A stretch of DNA of 64,000 bases. It comes from Xiphias gladius. Taxonomy: Eukaryota > Chordata > Actinopteri > Istiophoriformes > Xiphiidae. Made by a program: the position numbers and the translations under genes. The stretch lies in assembly GCF_016859285.1 (NCBI RefSeq), contig NC_053411.1, positions 18,589,722 to 18,653,721 of the forward strand, in the 5' to 3' direction. Shown here in pieces: positions 29,301 through 39,079 of the stretch. Position 1 is the stretch's first letter, and each line of letters begins with the position of its first letter. The notes beneath the pieces were generated by a model. It saw nothing but the letters and a program-made list of their open reading frames with translations, was not told where the DNA came from and ran no database searches.

Positions 29301-29757
29301 TCCTCCAGAGCCTCCTCCTGATCCTTGAAGCCGAACCGGCACAGAGAGCAGCTTGGTTTAGATTTCACCGAGCCTGATTCACTTCCACTCATGAATCTGG
29401 GTCATATTTTCTTTGTTTAAGAGACAAACCAGCTTTGTCATAAAGCACAAGCAATTTTCTGTTCTTTTTGGTACAAACTTGACATAAAAACAGCATGTGA
29501 AGTAAAGTGAACCAACTCAACACCAAACATGATTAAAAACCACAAAACCGACTCTTAATCTTAACTCTGTGTGTGTTCGTTTGACCTGCAGTAGTCGGTG
29601 GAGTCGCTGGTTTTCGGAGCTGAAACTTTGAATCAGTTTGTCTCGTTCCTCAACCTCCTGCTGCAAAGCATGCTGGTCCTCCTCCATGGCCTGTCGGGTG
29701 ATGTCCAGAGCTTTGTTCAGCTCCTGCAATTTCTGCTGAAGCTCTGCTGTTCGCTCT

Positions 29758-29818
<61 letters not shown>

Positions 29819-30055
29819 TGGCACTCTTACTATCACTGATTTTTCTCCTGATTATTATTATGTCCCCTAAACCCCCTGGAGGGTGTGTTTGATTTGTTTA
29901 CCTGTGAGTGTGTGTTTGTCTCTGCTGAGCTCGGCAGCTTGGTCCACGTCTCTCTGGCTCACGGTCAGCTGATACTGAAGCTCCACCCTCTGAGCTTCAC
30001 CTCGCTCCACTGAGGACCTCAGCCGGGTCAGCTCCGCCTGCAGCCTGCACAGCTG

Positions 30056-30142
<87 letters not shown>

Positions 30143-31884
30143 TACATTCACACTCATATAATGTCAAAAATACATAACCATTAACTTCAGAGACCAGAAG
30201 GAGACAAGGAGTCCTGCAGCACATGGTCTGGCCCCCACAGAGCCCTGATCTTAACATCATGGAGTCAGTCTGGGATCACATGAAGAGACAGAAGACACTG
30301 AGACAGACTAAATCAACAGGAGAACTGTGGCAGGTTCTCCTAGATCCTTAGAACAACCTACCTGCCAAGAACCTGAAAAACTGTGCGCAGGTGCACCGAA
30401 AGAGAACTGGTGCTGGTTTATAGGAAAAGGAGGGTCACAGCAAATACTGATCTGATTCAGTTTTTCTTCAATTTACTGCAGTTTTTATGAAGTTAACTGA
30501 TTAATCATTATTTTTTTAAAAGTATCCTCACTTTACATTTAGTTCCTAAAACTTTTGCACAGTGCTGTATGTACAGCTCCACTTCGTCCCGACTCTCAAA
30601 GTCCACAGATGAATCTGTTTTCACTTGCACTAAAAAAAAACAAACAACCCAGTTTGCAGTTGGAAGGAGCACCAGGAGCTGGTTTTTAGTGGTACGCTGC
30701 AACAGAGGTCTGGTAAGATCCCTTCCTTCTGACGCCACATCCCCAGATTTTTTTTTAATTTTCAGACCTATGGTGTTCAAACCCAACCAACCCTGACTCA
30801 GGTGATGTCACTTGATTTAAAGGCTTTATACAACTGTTTTCACATATGCAGTAGTAATCCGCTGCACCTGAAAACACACACCGATGTGTAAAATCAGTGG
30901 AGTTCACCTTTACTGGCCTAAAAGCACTTGAACTGTCCGTTGAGTCCTTTGTCTCTCACCTCCTGGTTGTGGTTGGACGTCAGCTCCAGTTTTTCCTTCT
31001 CCAGCTGGTTGACTCTCCACCTCAGCCTCCCCATCACCTCACTCCCATCACCTCCGTCCGACGCTGCCCTCCTCCCTCCCCCATCCCTCTCTCTTCCTCT
31101 CGTCCTCCCTCCTTCTCCTCGGCTTCTGTCCCTCCCTCTTCCTCTGTCTCGCTCCTCTTCCTCCTCATCTACCTCTCCTTCCTTTTCTGCTCTTCCTCCT
31201 CCATCTCCTGCCCACTTCTCTTCATGTTGCATGATGGTGATGATTTGTTTCAACCTGGAGTAAAATGAGAAATCTAGTAAGGGTTCAGACCACAGTGAGA
31301 CACAAAACTACAGCTACGAAGAATATAAGCGAGTGGGGCATTAAACATGTCTCATAATCTCATATTAAACACCTCATGGTGAGTGTATTTTTGAGGTAAA
31401 CATTTCAGAAAAGATGTACCTATTTCTCAATTATAATTATACTGAGACTATTTCAAAAACACATCAGTATCAGCAGATGTTGGATGAATAATAATAATAT
31501 TTTAGAATGGCTGCGTCCATATAATCCTTCAGTTTACATGTGCTCAGCAGCAGTTAGTCTTAATGTGCCTGTGGTTTGTAAACAGGCACAAAAATACACC
31601 TAAAATGTGTCAAATAAAGTATATGTTACACTAATATAGTAGCAGTGTAACACTTTTAGTAACAGTGGTGTATATCCACAGTCAGAAAACCAGCTGAAAG
31701 GGAAGAGGTACTTCTTTAAAATGTACATTCTCAGTCCCCGCCTTGATATCTCCTTTTCGGAGTTCCTGACAGAGGCGTCCGCGACCCTCGGCTGGTTCCC
31801 CCGCGGCTCTGCTCGGCTGTGCCCGCTCTCCCGTCGCCGGCCCCGGCCAGGCTGTCTCCTCCGCTCCGCTGGTTCGGTCTGCAT
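15144..31884 (-). CDS. ccdc171: Coiled-coil domain-containing protein 171, complete gene
   Basis: A large coiled-coil protein of unknown molecular role. Coding exons, 5' to 3' on the minus strand: 31884-31727 (tentative), 31256-30960, 30052-29902, 29755-29586, 29323-29177, 28966-28874, 27631-27471, 26692-26554, 26323-26230, 26139-26024, 25947-25858, 25776-25573, 24304-24137, 23302-23135, 21847-21343, 20142-20020, 19920-19751, 18116-17973, 17890-17711, 17162-17017, 16669-16615, 16517-16386, 16096-15944, 15350-15144 (stop). Every junction is in phase. The product is about 1322 aa from ATG 31884, or 1262 aa from the in-frame ATG at 31232; human is about 1326 aa. Diagnostic matches to remembered human CCDC171 include AERAAHLESKFNSEIIQ, LLAGCVLLNQP, SACALLAGVL, FSQRLHSAEVERRSLRLEV, PEVAACQ and SAHRSHVTALRGELQDACLR. 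A human segment of about 60 residues after the third conserved exon seems missing. The C-terminus is a short basic tail (KKTTKKNRGR). Several acceptors abut TG repeats. Confidence 0.92.
16250..16327. repeat. GATA/GACA tetranucleotide repeat
   Basis: Mixed GATA and GACA units (GATAGACAGACAGG..., GATAGATAGATAG) in a ccdc171 intron, between the exons at 16386 and 16096. Such Bkm-type simple repeats are common in vertebrates. There is no sign of a wider array here. Confidence 0.85.
18159..18242. repeat. (CA)n microsatellite upstream of a ccdc171 acceptor
   Basis: About 42 uninterrupted CA units. On the ccdc171 transcript this is a (UG)n tract ending about 42 nt before the acceptor of the exon at 18116-17973. 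Confidence 0.95.
18422..18870. mobile_element. Tc1-like non-autonomous element with intact inverted termini
   Basis: The left terminus reads CACTGTGCAAAAGATTTAGG and the right one is its near reverse complement (CCTAAAACCTTTGCACAGTG), flanked by TA-containing sequence. The inside, on the minus strand, is a decayed C-terminal transposase region (phrases such as GTGACCCCCCTTTGCC and GTTGTCCTGCAGCAGGATGA). It lies in the ccdc171 intron between the exons at 19751 and 18116. Confidence 0.75.
19200..19515 (-). pseudogene. LINE reverse-transcriptase fragment
   Basis: On the minus strand, 19451-19245 encodes FYADDTVLYSPG followed by ALTHLQSAFDAFQ and NYNHLKL. This is the YADD catalytic box of a non-LTR retrotransposon reverse transcriptase with its usual downstream residues. 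The region just upstream in that reading (19455-19510) resembles a decayed GVPQGS-type block. Only this piece is present, with stops either side, so it is a dead relic in a ccdc171 intron. It lies on the same strand as the host gene. Confidence 0.75.
20706..21245. repeat. Dispersed repeat of the 'GCAACTAACGATTA' family
   Basis: It begins GATGCAACTAACGATTTTTT with TTAATCGATTAACC, and ends near a GTTGCAGC motif that inverts the start. Related copies or ends are seen at 38.65-38.75, 39.85-40.26, 47.91-48.0, 50.58-50.87 and 63.2-63.28 kb. The element is AT-rich and non-coding, probably a non-autonomous DNA transposon. It lies in a ccdc171 intron. Confidence 0.6.
21850..21880. repeat. (GA)n tract serving as a ccdc171 polypyrimidine tract
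   Basis: About 15 GA units on the plus strand, so (CU)n on the ccdc171 transcript, ending directly at the AG acceptor of the 505-bp exon 21847-21343. The whole pyrimidine tract of this acceptor is a simple repeat. Confidence 0.9.
21905..22362. mobile_element. Tc1-like relic, same family as 18.4 kb
   Basis: It shares long stretches with the 18.4-kb copy (AAAAGTAAAGTGAGGATGCT, GTTGTTCTAAGGATCT, TTCTTCTGTGGATTCAG). Its termini are decayed (AAGTTTTAGCAACTAAAAG on the left, GCGTAAAATTTTGGCCAGAG on the right). No intact frame. It lies in the ccdc171 intron between the exons at 23135 and 21847. Confidence 0.7.
24309..24378. repeat. (CA)n tract touching a ccdc171 acceptor
   Basis: About 35 CA units. 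On the transcript the (UG)n runs to within about five bases of the acceptor TAG at 24307-24305, leaving almost no normal polypyrimidine tract for the exon 24304-24137. Confidence 0.95.
26334..26388. repeat. (CA)n tract at a ccdc171 acceptor
   Basis: About 27 CA units. On the transcript it is (UG)n lying about 10 nt upstream of the acceptor for exon 26323-26230. Confidence 0.95.
27632..28873. other. Largest ccdc171 intron; nothing else recognised
   Basis: About 1.24 kb between the exon ending at 28874 and the one starting at 27631. It is AT-leaning, with a TTTTTTTTTCCCC run near 27708. No transposon ends, RNA gene or hidden exon were recognised. Confidence 0.6.
29759..29812. repeat. (CA)n tract forming a ccdc171 acceptor
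   Basis: About 26 CA units. The transcript reads (UG)n UCAG directly at the border of exon 29755-29586, so the splice acceptor itself is the end of the microsatellite. Confidence 0.95.
30058..30141. repeat. (CA)n tract at a ccdc171 acceptor
   Basis: About 42 CA units. On the transcript it is (UG)n followed by UUCAG and then exon 30052-29902. Only two extra pyrimidines separate the repeat from the acceptor. Confidence 0.95.
30180..30572 (+). mobile_element. Tc1-like relic, plus-strand orientation, 5'-truncated
   Basis: The plus strand carries the C-terminal transposase region in the same orientation as the 0.6-1.3 kb copy (phrases CACATGGTCTGGCCCCCACA, GATCTTAACATCATGGAGTC). It ends in the shared terminus CCTAAAACTTTTGCACAGTG near 30545-30566. 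The other terminus is missing. It lies in the ccdc171 intron between 30960 and 30052. Confidence 0.7.
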
Positions 31885-31990
31885 AGCTCCGCTTCTCAAC
31901 CGAGCTTAGTGAGCCTGGAAAATTTAACCGGACATTATTACGGACACACGACTTGTGTCTCATGAGCCGATCAAAGCGAGTGACAAAGAC
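31728..31990 (-). promoter_or_regulatory. CpG-rich 5' end of ccdc171
   Basis: A short GC- and CpG-rich block, centred on 31775-31870, in otherwise AT-rich DNA. It includes the tentative first ccdc171 exon. An ATG at 31884 (G at -3) opens a basic frame. Two donors could end the exon in the right phase: AAT|GTACAT at 31727 and GAA|GTACCT at 31712. It is probably the ccdc171 promoter and first exon. No TATA box was recognised. Confidence 0.5.
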
Positions 31991-32969
31991 TGATGGAAAT
32001 GTTTGACTTTCTTTGCTAATTCCACCCCGCATTTTAACATTTCCCCGCTTTTGAATGGTAGTCTGGGGCCATTTAATTCATTTTTATGTGAAGTGACTTT
32101 GGCGACAGACAGCAGAGGTTGTTTTGGTGCCAGGGGAGACTGCCTGGTTGCTTGGCTGCCGGTGTTGCCTTGTCAGCAGATGCACTCAAACCCTCACATG
32201 ACGCGAAAGCGATCTCCGTTTACAAACCTTCCTTGTAAATACTGACTTTAGTATTGTCAGAGTAAGATACGTCTTCAAACAAAACGTACGACTATCCACG
32301 AATCATTTGCATCAACTTTCCCATTCGGCATCAGTCAAACACACTACGGACCGCTTATTCCCATTTATTTTGAACTTTTATAATTCACAATCTTTACTGT
32401 CCAAAGCGCAAAGCGACGGGCGGCGTTCAACAAGTGTCAACAAGGACCACCTTTTGCTCACATTTAAGAGCTGTTTGGCGGATCCTACGTATGCCGAATT
32501 TACCGGACAGCCCCAACGATTCGCTGAAGGAGTCAACCTTTTCTTCTAAAAGGTCTACATTTTTGTTAATCAACAAACACTACCGGAGTCTTACATTTTG
32601 TGAATAGAATTTTGTTTCCATACGAAATGCAGCCCGAACAAAGACCCTTTTCAGGGTAAATATTCAACATTAACGTCTTCGTTTGCTCCAAACCAACTTT
32701 AGCCAGTATGAGACGCTCTAACCCTCCTATGTAAATTACAACATTAATGAGAAAACATGGAAGCAGCTCGTATAGGCACTTTTACAGACACTTACTTCAA
32801 CGTTTGATGAGGAGTGGTTTGAATCTGACGCCATCTTTAGCGTCCATACGTCGTTTCCACATGGAATCTGGATTGGCTGGATGGCCGGCCAATGGTGACC
32901 GTCCATTCTGCTGCGTCATTTCCTTCTTTCTTTCTTGCCAGGTGTGAGTCACAATCGGGTTCGCTGGCC

Positions 32970-33059
<90 letters not shown>

Positions 33060-33599
33060 ACAGGGAACGTCGACTCCGGTTTCTGGTGGCTCTCGGTGTG
33101 CTTAGGCACGGTAGCAGTAACAATAACGGAGACACACACACACACACACACACACAAACGAGGACAACAAAGCTCAATAAACACATAAACATATGACTCT
33201 TATGTACAAGGCAGCGGGTGAAACAAATGTTCACCTTGTCTGTATAAAAGCCAACCAGTCGCTGAAGTTGTAAACAAGGAAACAAGTGGTGCAGGTCTGG
33301 AGGGAGCGCCGGGACTAATATTAAGTGGGTCATGTAATAAGTTACTACTGAACTAATGGATCTGAATCCTTATTGGGTTCCTTCTGAGAGTATATCATGA
33401 CTATCTAGTCATGATAAAGTCATGTATTTTTAAATGTTATTGTTGTCCTTATTATTATTATTATTGATGACAGGGAGGATGATGAATATGATGATACAAT
33501 TACAAGGATATACAGACATTTGTAACAATTTAAATGTAGGTGAGGAAGTTGTTTTTTTTCCAGCTTCCTTTCCAGCACAGTAATTGATTTATTTATTGA
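31991..33599. other. Interval between divergent ccdc171 and wdr55; no gene seen
   Basis: Mostly unremarkable unique-looking sequence. Its main feature is a (GT)n run of about 43 units at 32971-33057, with a shorter (CA)n at 33132-33155; the two are opposite in strand and 75 bp apart, so they could pair as a hairpin. Open frames here are repeat-driven and not supported. Confidence 0.6.
32971..33057. repeat. (GT)n microsatellite between ccdc171 and wdr55
   Basis: About 43 uninterrupted GT units on the plus strand, followed 75 bp later by about 12 CA units (33132-33155). Alternating purine-pyrimidine tracts of this length can adopt Z-DNA. Confidence 0.95.
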
Positions 33600-33836
33600 T
33601 TGATTGATATATGGCGTGCCTTTGTGTTATTTTGATCTTGGTTTATTGCTTTACTGTGATATTATTATTTTTGTATTGTATTTGTCGTTTGTGCAGTGTT
33701 GTCGGTGTCATGATTTTATCCGGGTATTCCATTTCCTTTTATCCTCTTATCTATGTCTGCGTTTTTATTTTCCTCTCCCTCTGAAGTACTTGGGTCAACC
33801 TTTGCTGTTTTTAAAAGTGCTCTATAAATAAAATAT
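33600..33836 (+). mobile_element. LINE-type 3' end just upstream of wdr55
   Basis: The right part reads CTTGGGTCAACCTTTGCTGT and then GTGCTCTATAAATAAAATATG, a tail shape common to truncated fish non-LTR elements. The insertion ends about 95 bp before the wdr55 ATG. The left border is not clear. The family is judged from memory, not a search. Confidence 0.5.
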
Positions 33837-33931
33837 GAACGTACAGAAACGTAAGCTAGGGGGCAGTATGAGCTGTTTACACCGGTAGCGGCTGCATAAG
33901 GCAGCGTAGAAGGAGAGAGAAAGCAACAGAC

Positions 33932-36900
33932 ATGGCGGCGTCCCCAGAACACGTTGAAACCGCATCCACAGCAGCAGAAATGGACAAAACAGAAGCCCCA
34001 GGAACCTCCAGAGACTGGGAAACCTCAGACTCAGACTCAGACTCAGAGCCAGGTCAGGACCCGGACCCTGATCCTGATGAGGACGAGGACGGAGGCGAGC
34101 CTCCCGCGCCGAAGATCCGAGACACCCCGGAGGACATCCGACTGGAGGCGATCGCCAACACGGTGGCGCTGCACCCGAGCCGAGACCTCCTGGTCTGCGG
34201 GGACGTGGACGGGGACGTGTACGCCTTCTCTTACTCGTGCACGGAGGGGGAGAACCGGGAGCTGTGGTCGTCCGGACACCACCTGAAGTCCTGCCGCCAG
34301 GTGCGCTTCTCCGCGGACGGACTGAATCTCTACAGCGTGTCCCGGGACAAGGCCATCCACATGCTGGACGTGGAGAGGGGGCAGCTGGTCACCAGGATAC
34401 GCGGGGCGCACGGGGCTCCTATCAACAGTCTGCTGCTGGTGGACGAAAACATCCTGGCGACGGGAGACGACGGAGGCACCTTGAAGGTCCGGACAGGAAG
34501 TATTTATCCTCATTTAAAAACTGTGTCCCCGCTGTTAATACCAAGCTGTATTCAAACACAGCAAACTCACCAGTGAACCCTTACACGAGTGTGTCTGCCT
34601 GGCCATCACACATTTTGTACCCAAGTGTAAGGACTTGGTTACACAACAAACGTGCCACTTCTCCCATTAATACAGAAACATGTTCCGTGTACAAGGTTCT
34701 GGGGTTTCTAGAACTAAAATGTGACATTCTTAACTCCAATCTTCCTGGACCTCTAACACGGTGGAAATTGTACTAGTTTTATTTGAGCACCCCTGGTCGA
34801 AGATGTACTTTGTATGAGCTAAGCTCGTCCTTTAATGGTTTGAGTTGGTCTTTTAATGGTCTGCGCTGATGTTTTGAGGATCTAAGATTTTATTATTGGT
34901 CTAAAATGGTCTTTTGAATGTCTGAGCATGTTTCTCAGTGGCTAAGCTGGTCTTTGCTGGTCAAGCTGGAGTTTTGATGGTGTAATCTGGTGTTGTGGTA
35001 ATCACAGATAGTCTAATAAAGGCTAAGCTGGTTTTAAATGGTCCAAGTGTGTCTTTTGATGGTCCAAAGCTGAGGTTTTTGGTCAAAATGTTGACGGCGA
35101 TGAAATTTTAATGATATGATCAATACGCCATGTTACAATTTCACCAGAATTTGATTGAGGATGACTCTAAATTCTCACCCAGCCAAATCTACACTTATCT
35201 TTTTTCGATTATGGTCATTATTCAAGTTCTACAATCTTGGAGGCCAAGTTGGCCAGATAGGTAATTCAAGCTTCTCAGCCATCAGAAGGAAAAAACCAAA
35301 ATAATGCAGAAAATCTTCCATAGACTGGTCCAGGAACCATCATCGTGGTTCATGATGACTGCATCACTTTGAACCTTTTAGGATGGTTAAAGGTGTTTTT
35401 GTTCAGTCTACGTCCATTTACATTCCTATTGAAATTGACTTGTAGTGATTATTGGCTGAAAATTTTCCATCCCTAAGCTGTAACTTTCTCATTTTGTGTG
35501 TGTGTGTGTGTGGGTGTGTTTCTTTCTGAAGGTGTGGGATATGAGGAAAGGGACGGCGATTATGGACCTGAAACACCATGAGGATTACATCGGTGGCATC
35601 GCTGTGGACCAGGCCAAGAGGATCCTTCTCACTGCCAGGTAATACCAGTTTCCACGAGAACCTTGTTTACTGTGACGATTATTTTACGTCATGGCTGACA
35701 ATCTCCAAAGCATGCCATCAGTTTTAAGATTGATTTTCATTTCTCCTAGGCAGCGATTGTGTTCTGGTCATTTCAGAATGCTATGAAAATCGACATGCAA
35801 ACAGGGACTGTTTTCAAGTGTTAAAAACTCCCCCGCTATATGGAGCTTTCAACAGTCTACGCCAGTAGTCAAAGCATGTTTCTCAAGGGCTAAGCTGGTC
35901 TTTGGTGGTCCGACGTGGTCTTTTGACAATCTATGCTGGTTTCATAATGGTTCAAGCTGGTGTTCTGATAGTGTAAGATGGTCTAATGATAATCACAGAC
36001 AGTCTCTTAGAGGGTAAGCTATTTTTAAATGGTCCAAACTGGTCTTTGACTGTCCAGAATCATCTTATAATGGTCCAAGTTCATTATTTGATGGTTCAGA
36101 CTGATATTTTTGATGATTTAAGCTTGTCGATTTTGTAAAATTACCAAAAGTTGACTGTTAGTAGCCTTCAGTATCGGCCATGAAATAGCAAACTTTTTCA
36201 CTGAATTCACATCCATGCCTGGTCATTGATTGTCCTTTAGCACACCCAAAAGCAAGGTTTTTCAAAATGGTCTACTTTAATCGAAGCTCACCTTTGATCT
36301 CCTGTGATCTGATACAGCGGTGATGGTACCATGGGCGTGTTCAACATCAAGAAGCGGCGCTTCGAGCTGCTTTCGGAATACCAGAGTGGTGATCTGACCT
36401 CAGTGACGCTGATGAAGCGGGGGAGGAAGGTGGTTTGCGGGTCCAGCGAGGGGACCATCTACATCTTCAACTGGAATGGCTTCGGGGCCACCAGCGACCG
36501 CTTCGCTGTCAAGGCTGAGTCGGTGGACTGCATTGTCCCCATCACCGACAACATCATGTGCACCGCCTCCATGGACGGGTACATTCGGTGAGTCGGGTTA
36601 TCATTGGCTGTTTTTGAAAGCTTACTTCCAGGGTCCAACACCTTTGCCTTTCAACTTCAAATTGAAGTAAAATTTGTTTTTGGACAAACTGACTGCTGCG
36701 TTGGCCACTTACCTTTGGAGGTTATTATTGTTATATCCACTCTTTAGTATTTTCTTATTTATTATTTCTTGTTTTCTTATTTCTTTTGACTTTTGTCCCC
36801 GCTGGCCACCAATCTCAGACCAGTTAGCCTAATGTGTTGCCTATTAGTTTGCCCTGGACCTCTTTCTATGATGCTTTGATGTTTCTCACCACATGGCAAG

Positions 36901-37287
36901 TTACTAACATGTTATATTATGATAGTAAAGTTGTGTCTGTCCTCCATCAGAGCCATCAACCTCCTTCCCAACCGGGTTATCGGCTGCATCGGGCAGCACG
37001 TCGGCGAACCCATTGAAGAGCTTGCCAAGTCCCGTGACTCCCGTTTCCTGGCCAGCTGCGCCCACGACCAACTCATCAAGTTCTGGGACATTTCCAGTTT
37101 ACCCAACACAACTGTCAACGAATACCGCAAGAGGAAGAAGAAAGACGGACGAATGAAATCTCTCACCAAGAAAGCCCTTGGAGACAATGACTTCTTCGCA
37201 GGACTTGTAGAGGAAACAGAGAAGAAGGAAGAAGAAGAGGAGGAAGAGGAGGAGGATGATAGTGATAGCGACAGTGGGAGCGATTAA
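33932..37287 (+). CDS. wdr55: WD repeat-containing protein 55, complete
   Basis: WDR55 is a nucleolar WD40 beta-propeller protein needed for rRNA production and cell-cycle progress; a medaka mutant has thymus and organ defects. Exons are 33932-34486, 35532-35638, 36318-36587 and 36951-37287 (stop TAA), all in phase, giving 422 aa (human 383). Residues about 30-62 are an acidic, Ser/Asp-rich segment. The propeller follows from about residue 68 ([101 protein letters not shown]). The tail has a basic RKRKKK stretch and ends in a run of Glu and then Ser/Asp. The ATG context (AGACATGG) is strong. The first donor (AAG|GTCCGG) is atypical, and the frame stays open 30 codons past it. It lies head to head with ccdc171, 2 kb apart. 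Confidence 0.95.
34790..35085. repeat. Degenerate 'AAGCTGGTCTTTTGATGGTC' tandem repeat, wdr55 intron 1
   Basis: Many imperfect units of about 18-24 bp built on GCTGGTCTTTTGATGGTCC. The block shares an ordered set of landmarks with the block in intron 2: GCATGTTTCTCA, GGCTAAGCTGGTCTTT, AATCACAGA and TTTTAAATGGTCCAA. This points to one ancestral array copied across exon 2. Confidence 0.75.
35865..36130. repeat. Second copy of the degenerate repeat, wdr55 intron 2
   Basis: It carries the same landmarks in the same order and orientation as the intron 1 block, offset by 948 bp at the left landmark and 991 bp at the right one. The difference reflects insertions or deletions. Confidence 0.75.
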
Positions 37288-39079
37288 AAAGCTTTTTCAC
37301 TTAGTTTCATGATTGTCGATACCGTGCCTTTGGACAGTTTAGTCCTAAATAAGTTAATACAAGGGTCTGCTGTTTGGCCAAGGCTGTCATCCGAAGTGCC
37401 TCACAATGTCTGGAGTATGAACATTATCATGGATGGCATTGTGGCAAACATCAGTAGGTACTGAACTTCCAATCCCGGCAGTGTTGGGGCCACATTTTAG
37501 ACAGGACTTTGACCTTGGAACAAACCACCATTGGTGACTTTCTGTTTGCAGATGGAAATGTGATTTTACAAACACAAATGTGGTGGGATAAACAGCGAAT
37601 GTCCCAGAAGGGTAAACGCTCTTTACTTCAAAAATGTTCATGCATAAGGACTGTTGATGAACCAAATATTATAACAAATGATCAGACACTAAAACACTTG
37701 GAAATAATAACTATGTAATGTTAAGGCTGGGTTTCAAAACCTGTGCTTTCTTGGTACACACTGAATTGTTTTTGTAAAACCTAGCGTTGAAAATTGTCAA
37801 GTTCCAAAAGCTGCCCTAGAAAGCCTGGTCAGATTCATTATCTTATTTACTTATTATTTTAACAGACATTTACTGTTATAAATCAGCATTTGGCAAAAAG
37901 GTTGATTTATGCTAAGGCTGTTTTCAGCTGCTTGTGTTTAAACAACATTTGAGAATATTGGATTCTTTAAAAAATGGGTTTTTTTGGGGGGGTTCCTAAA
38001 TTTGGGGAGGGGGGAGTGTTGTTTTGGTATCAGCACCAAAAGTCTGGTATATTGTATTGACAAATTTCATGATGCCCAGCCCTATGTAATGCTAACAGGC
38101 AGAGAGAGACGTTCAGGTAGCATTGTGAGCCTGTAAGCTATCTACAGTATATCTAGTAAATTCCTGGTAAATTTGTTTAAAAATATATTTGTATTGAATT
38201 AATTTAACTGACTAATTGCTTTTTTTTTGTGTATACATTGTTTAAATATGTTGTTTCTAAAATGTGAAAAGGGGGGAAGAATTTGAGTTTAAAGAGTACT
38301 ATACATGTATTAATTTAGCATTTTCACATATTGCATTTTCATTTGCTATAAAAATGAAAATTGATGAACTTGCATAGATTTGAAACTAGCTTGAAAGTAC
38401 TGATGGGGAACACTTTTTGGTTCAATCCCATATACATCAAATTGCTTGTTTTAAATTTTAGTCTTGATATTGACATTTTGTCAGTTTAACACTGGTTGTT
38501 AAGAAACTTTCATTTAAACTGTATTTTTTTTTTTTTTTTACAGTTGAAAAGAAAATACATAAACTTTAGACTTGATACCACTGAAATCTCTATACATGCA
38601 GTATTTATGATACTGCAATAATGATGAGAAAATTTTTTACTTTTTCGTAACATTTTATTCACTGAGCAATCATTCGATTATTAAAGAAAATAATTGTCAG
38701 ATGTGATTGATGATCAAAATAATTGCTGGTTTCAGCCTTTCAGTTCTCCTATGATGGAATAATATGACTTTGCTTGAATTTTCTATGCATCAATTACTGG
38801 ACACACAGAAAAAGATTAAAGCGATGTAGGACTTAAAAACTACTAATATGGAGGACTCGCCCTGGTCGGTATCATACTGCAGTGGTGCAAATTTATGACA
38901 AATTTGTGATTATTCAACCTATGTAGACCCAGATGATATGGAGTGACCCCGGGGCTTTGGGGGGCCTCTGAGCAGTTGTCCGCTTTGCCTGTTTAGTGAA
39001 CCAGCCTTGAAATTTTGGGTTATTTGCTCACAAATTAAAAAAAAATAAAAAAAGATACTACCGTTTCCCTGCGATGGTG
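37288..39079. other. wdr55 3' UTR and intergenic DNA
   Basis: Follows the wdr55 stop. AT-rich, with no supported gene. Part of it must be the wdr55 3' UTR, but no single poly(A) signal stands out; an ATTAAA is near 38815. A (T)14 run is near 38525. A fragment of the GCAAC/ATTATTAA repeat family is at about 38650-38745. Confidence 0.55.

Noticed and set aside
34043-34513. 156-codon minus-strand frame over wdr55 exon 1
   Set aside because: Antisense of a GC-rich WD40 coding exon; no independent support.
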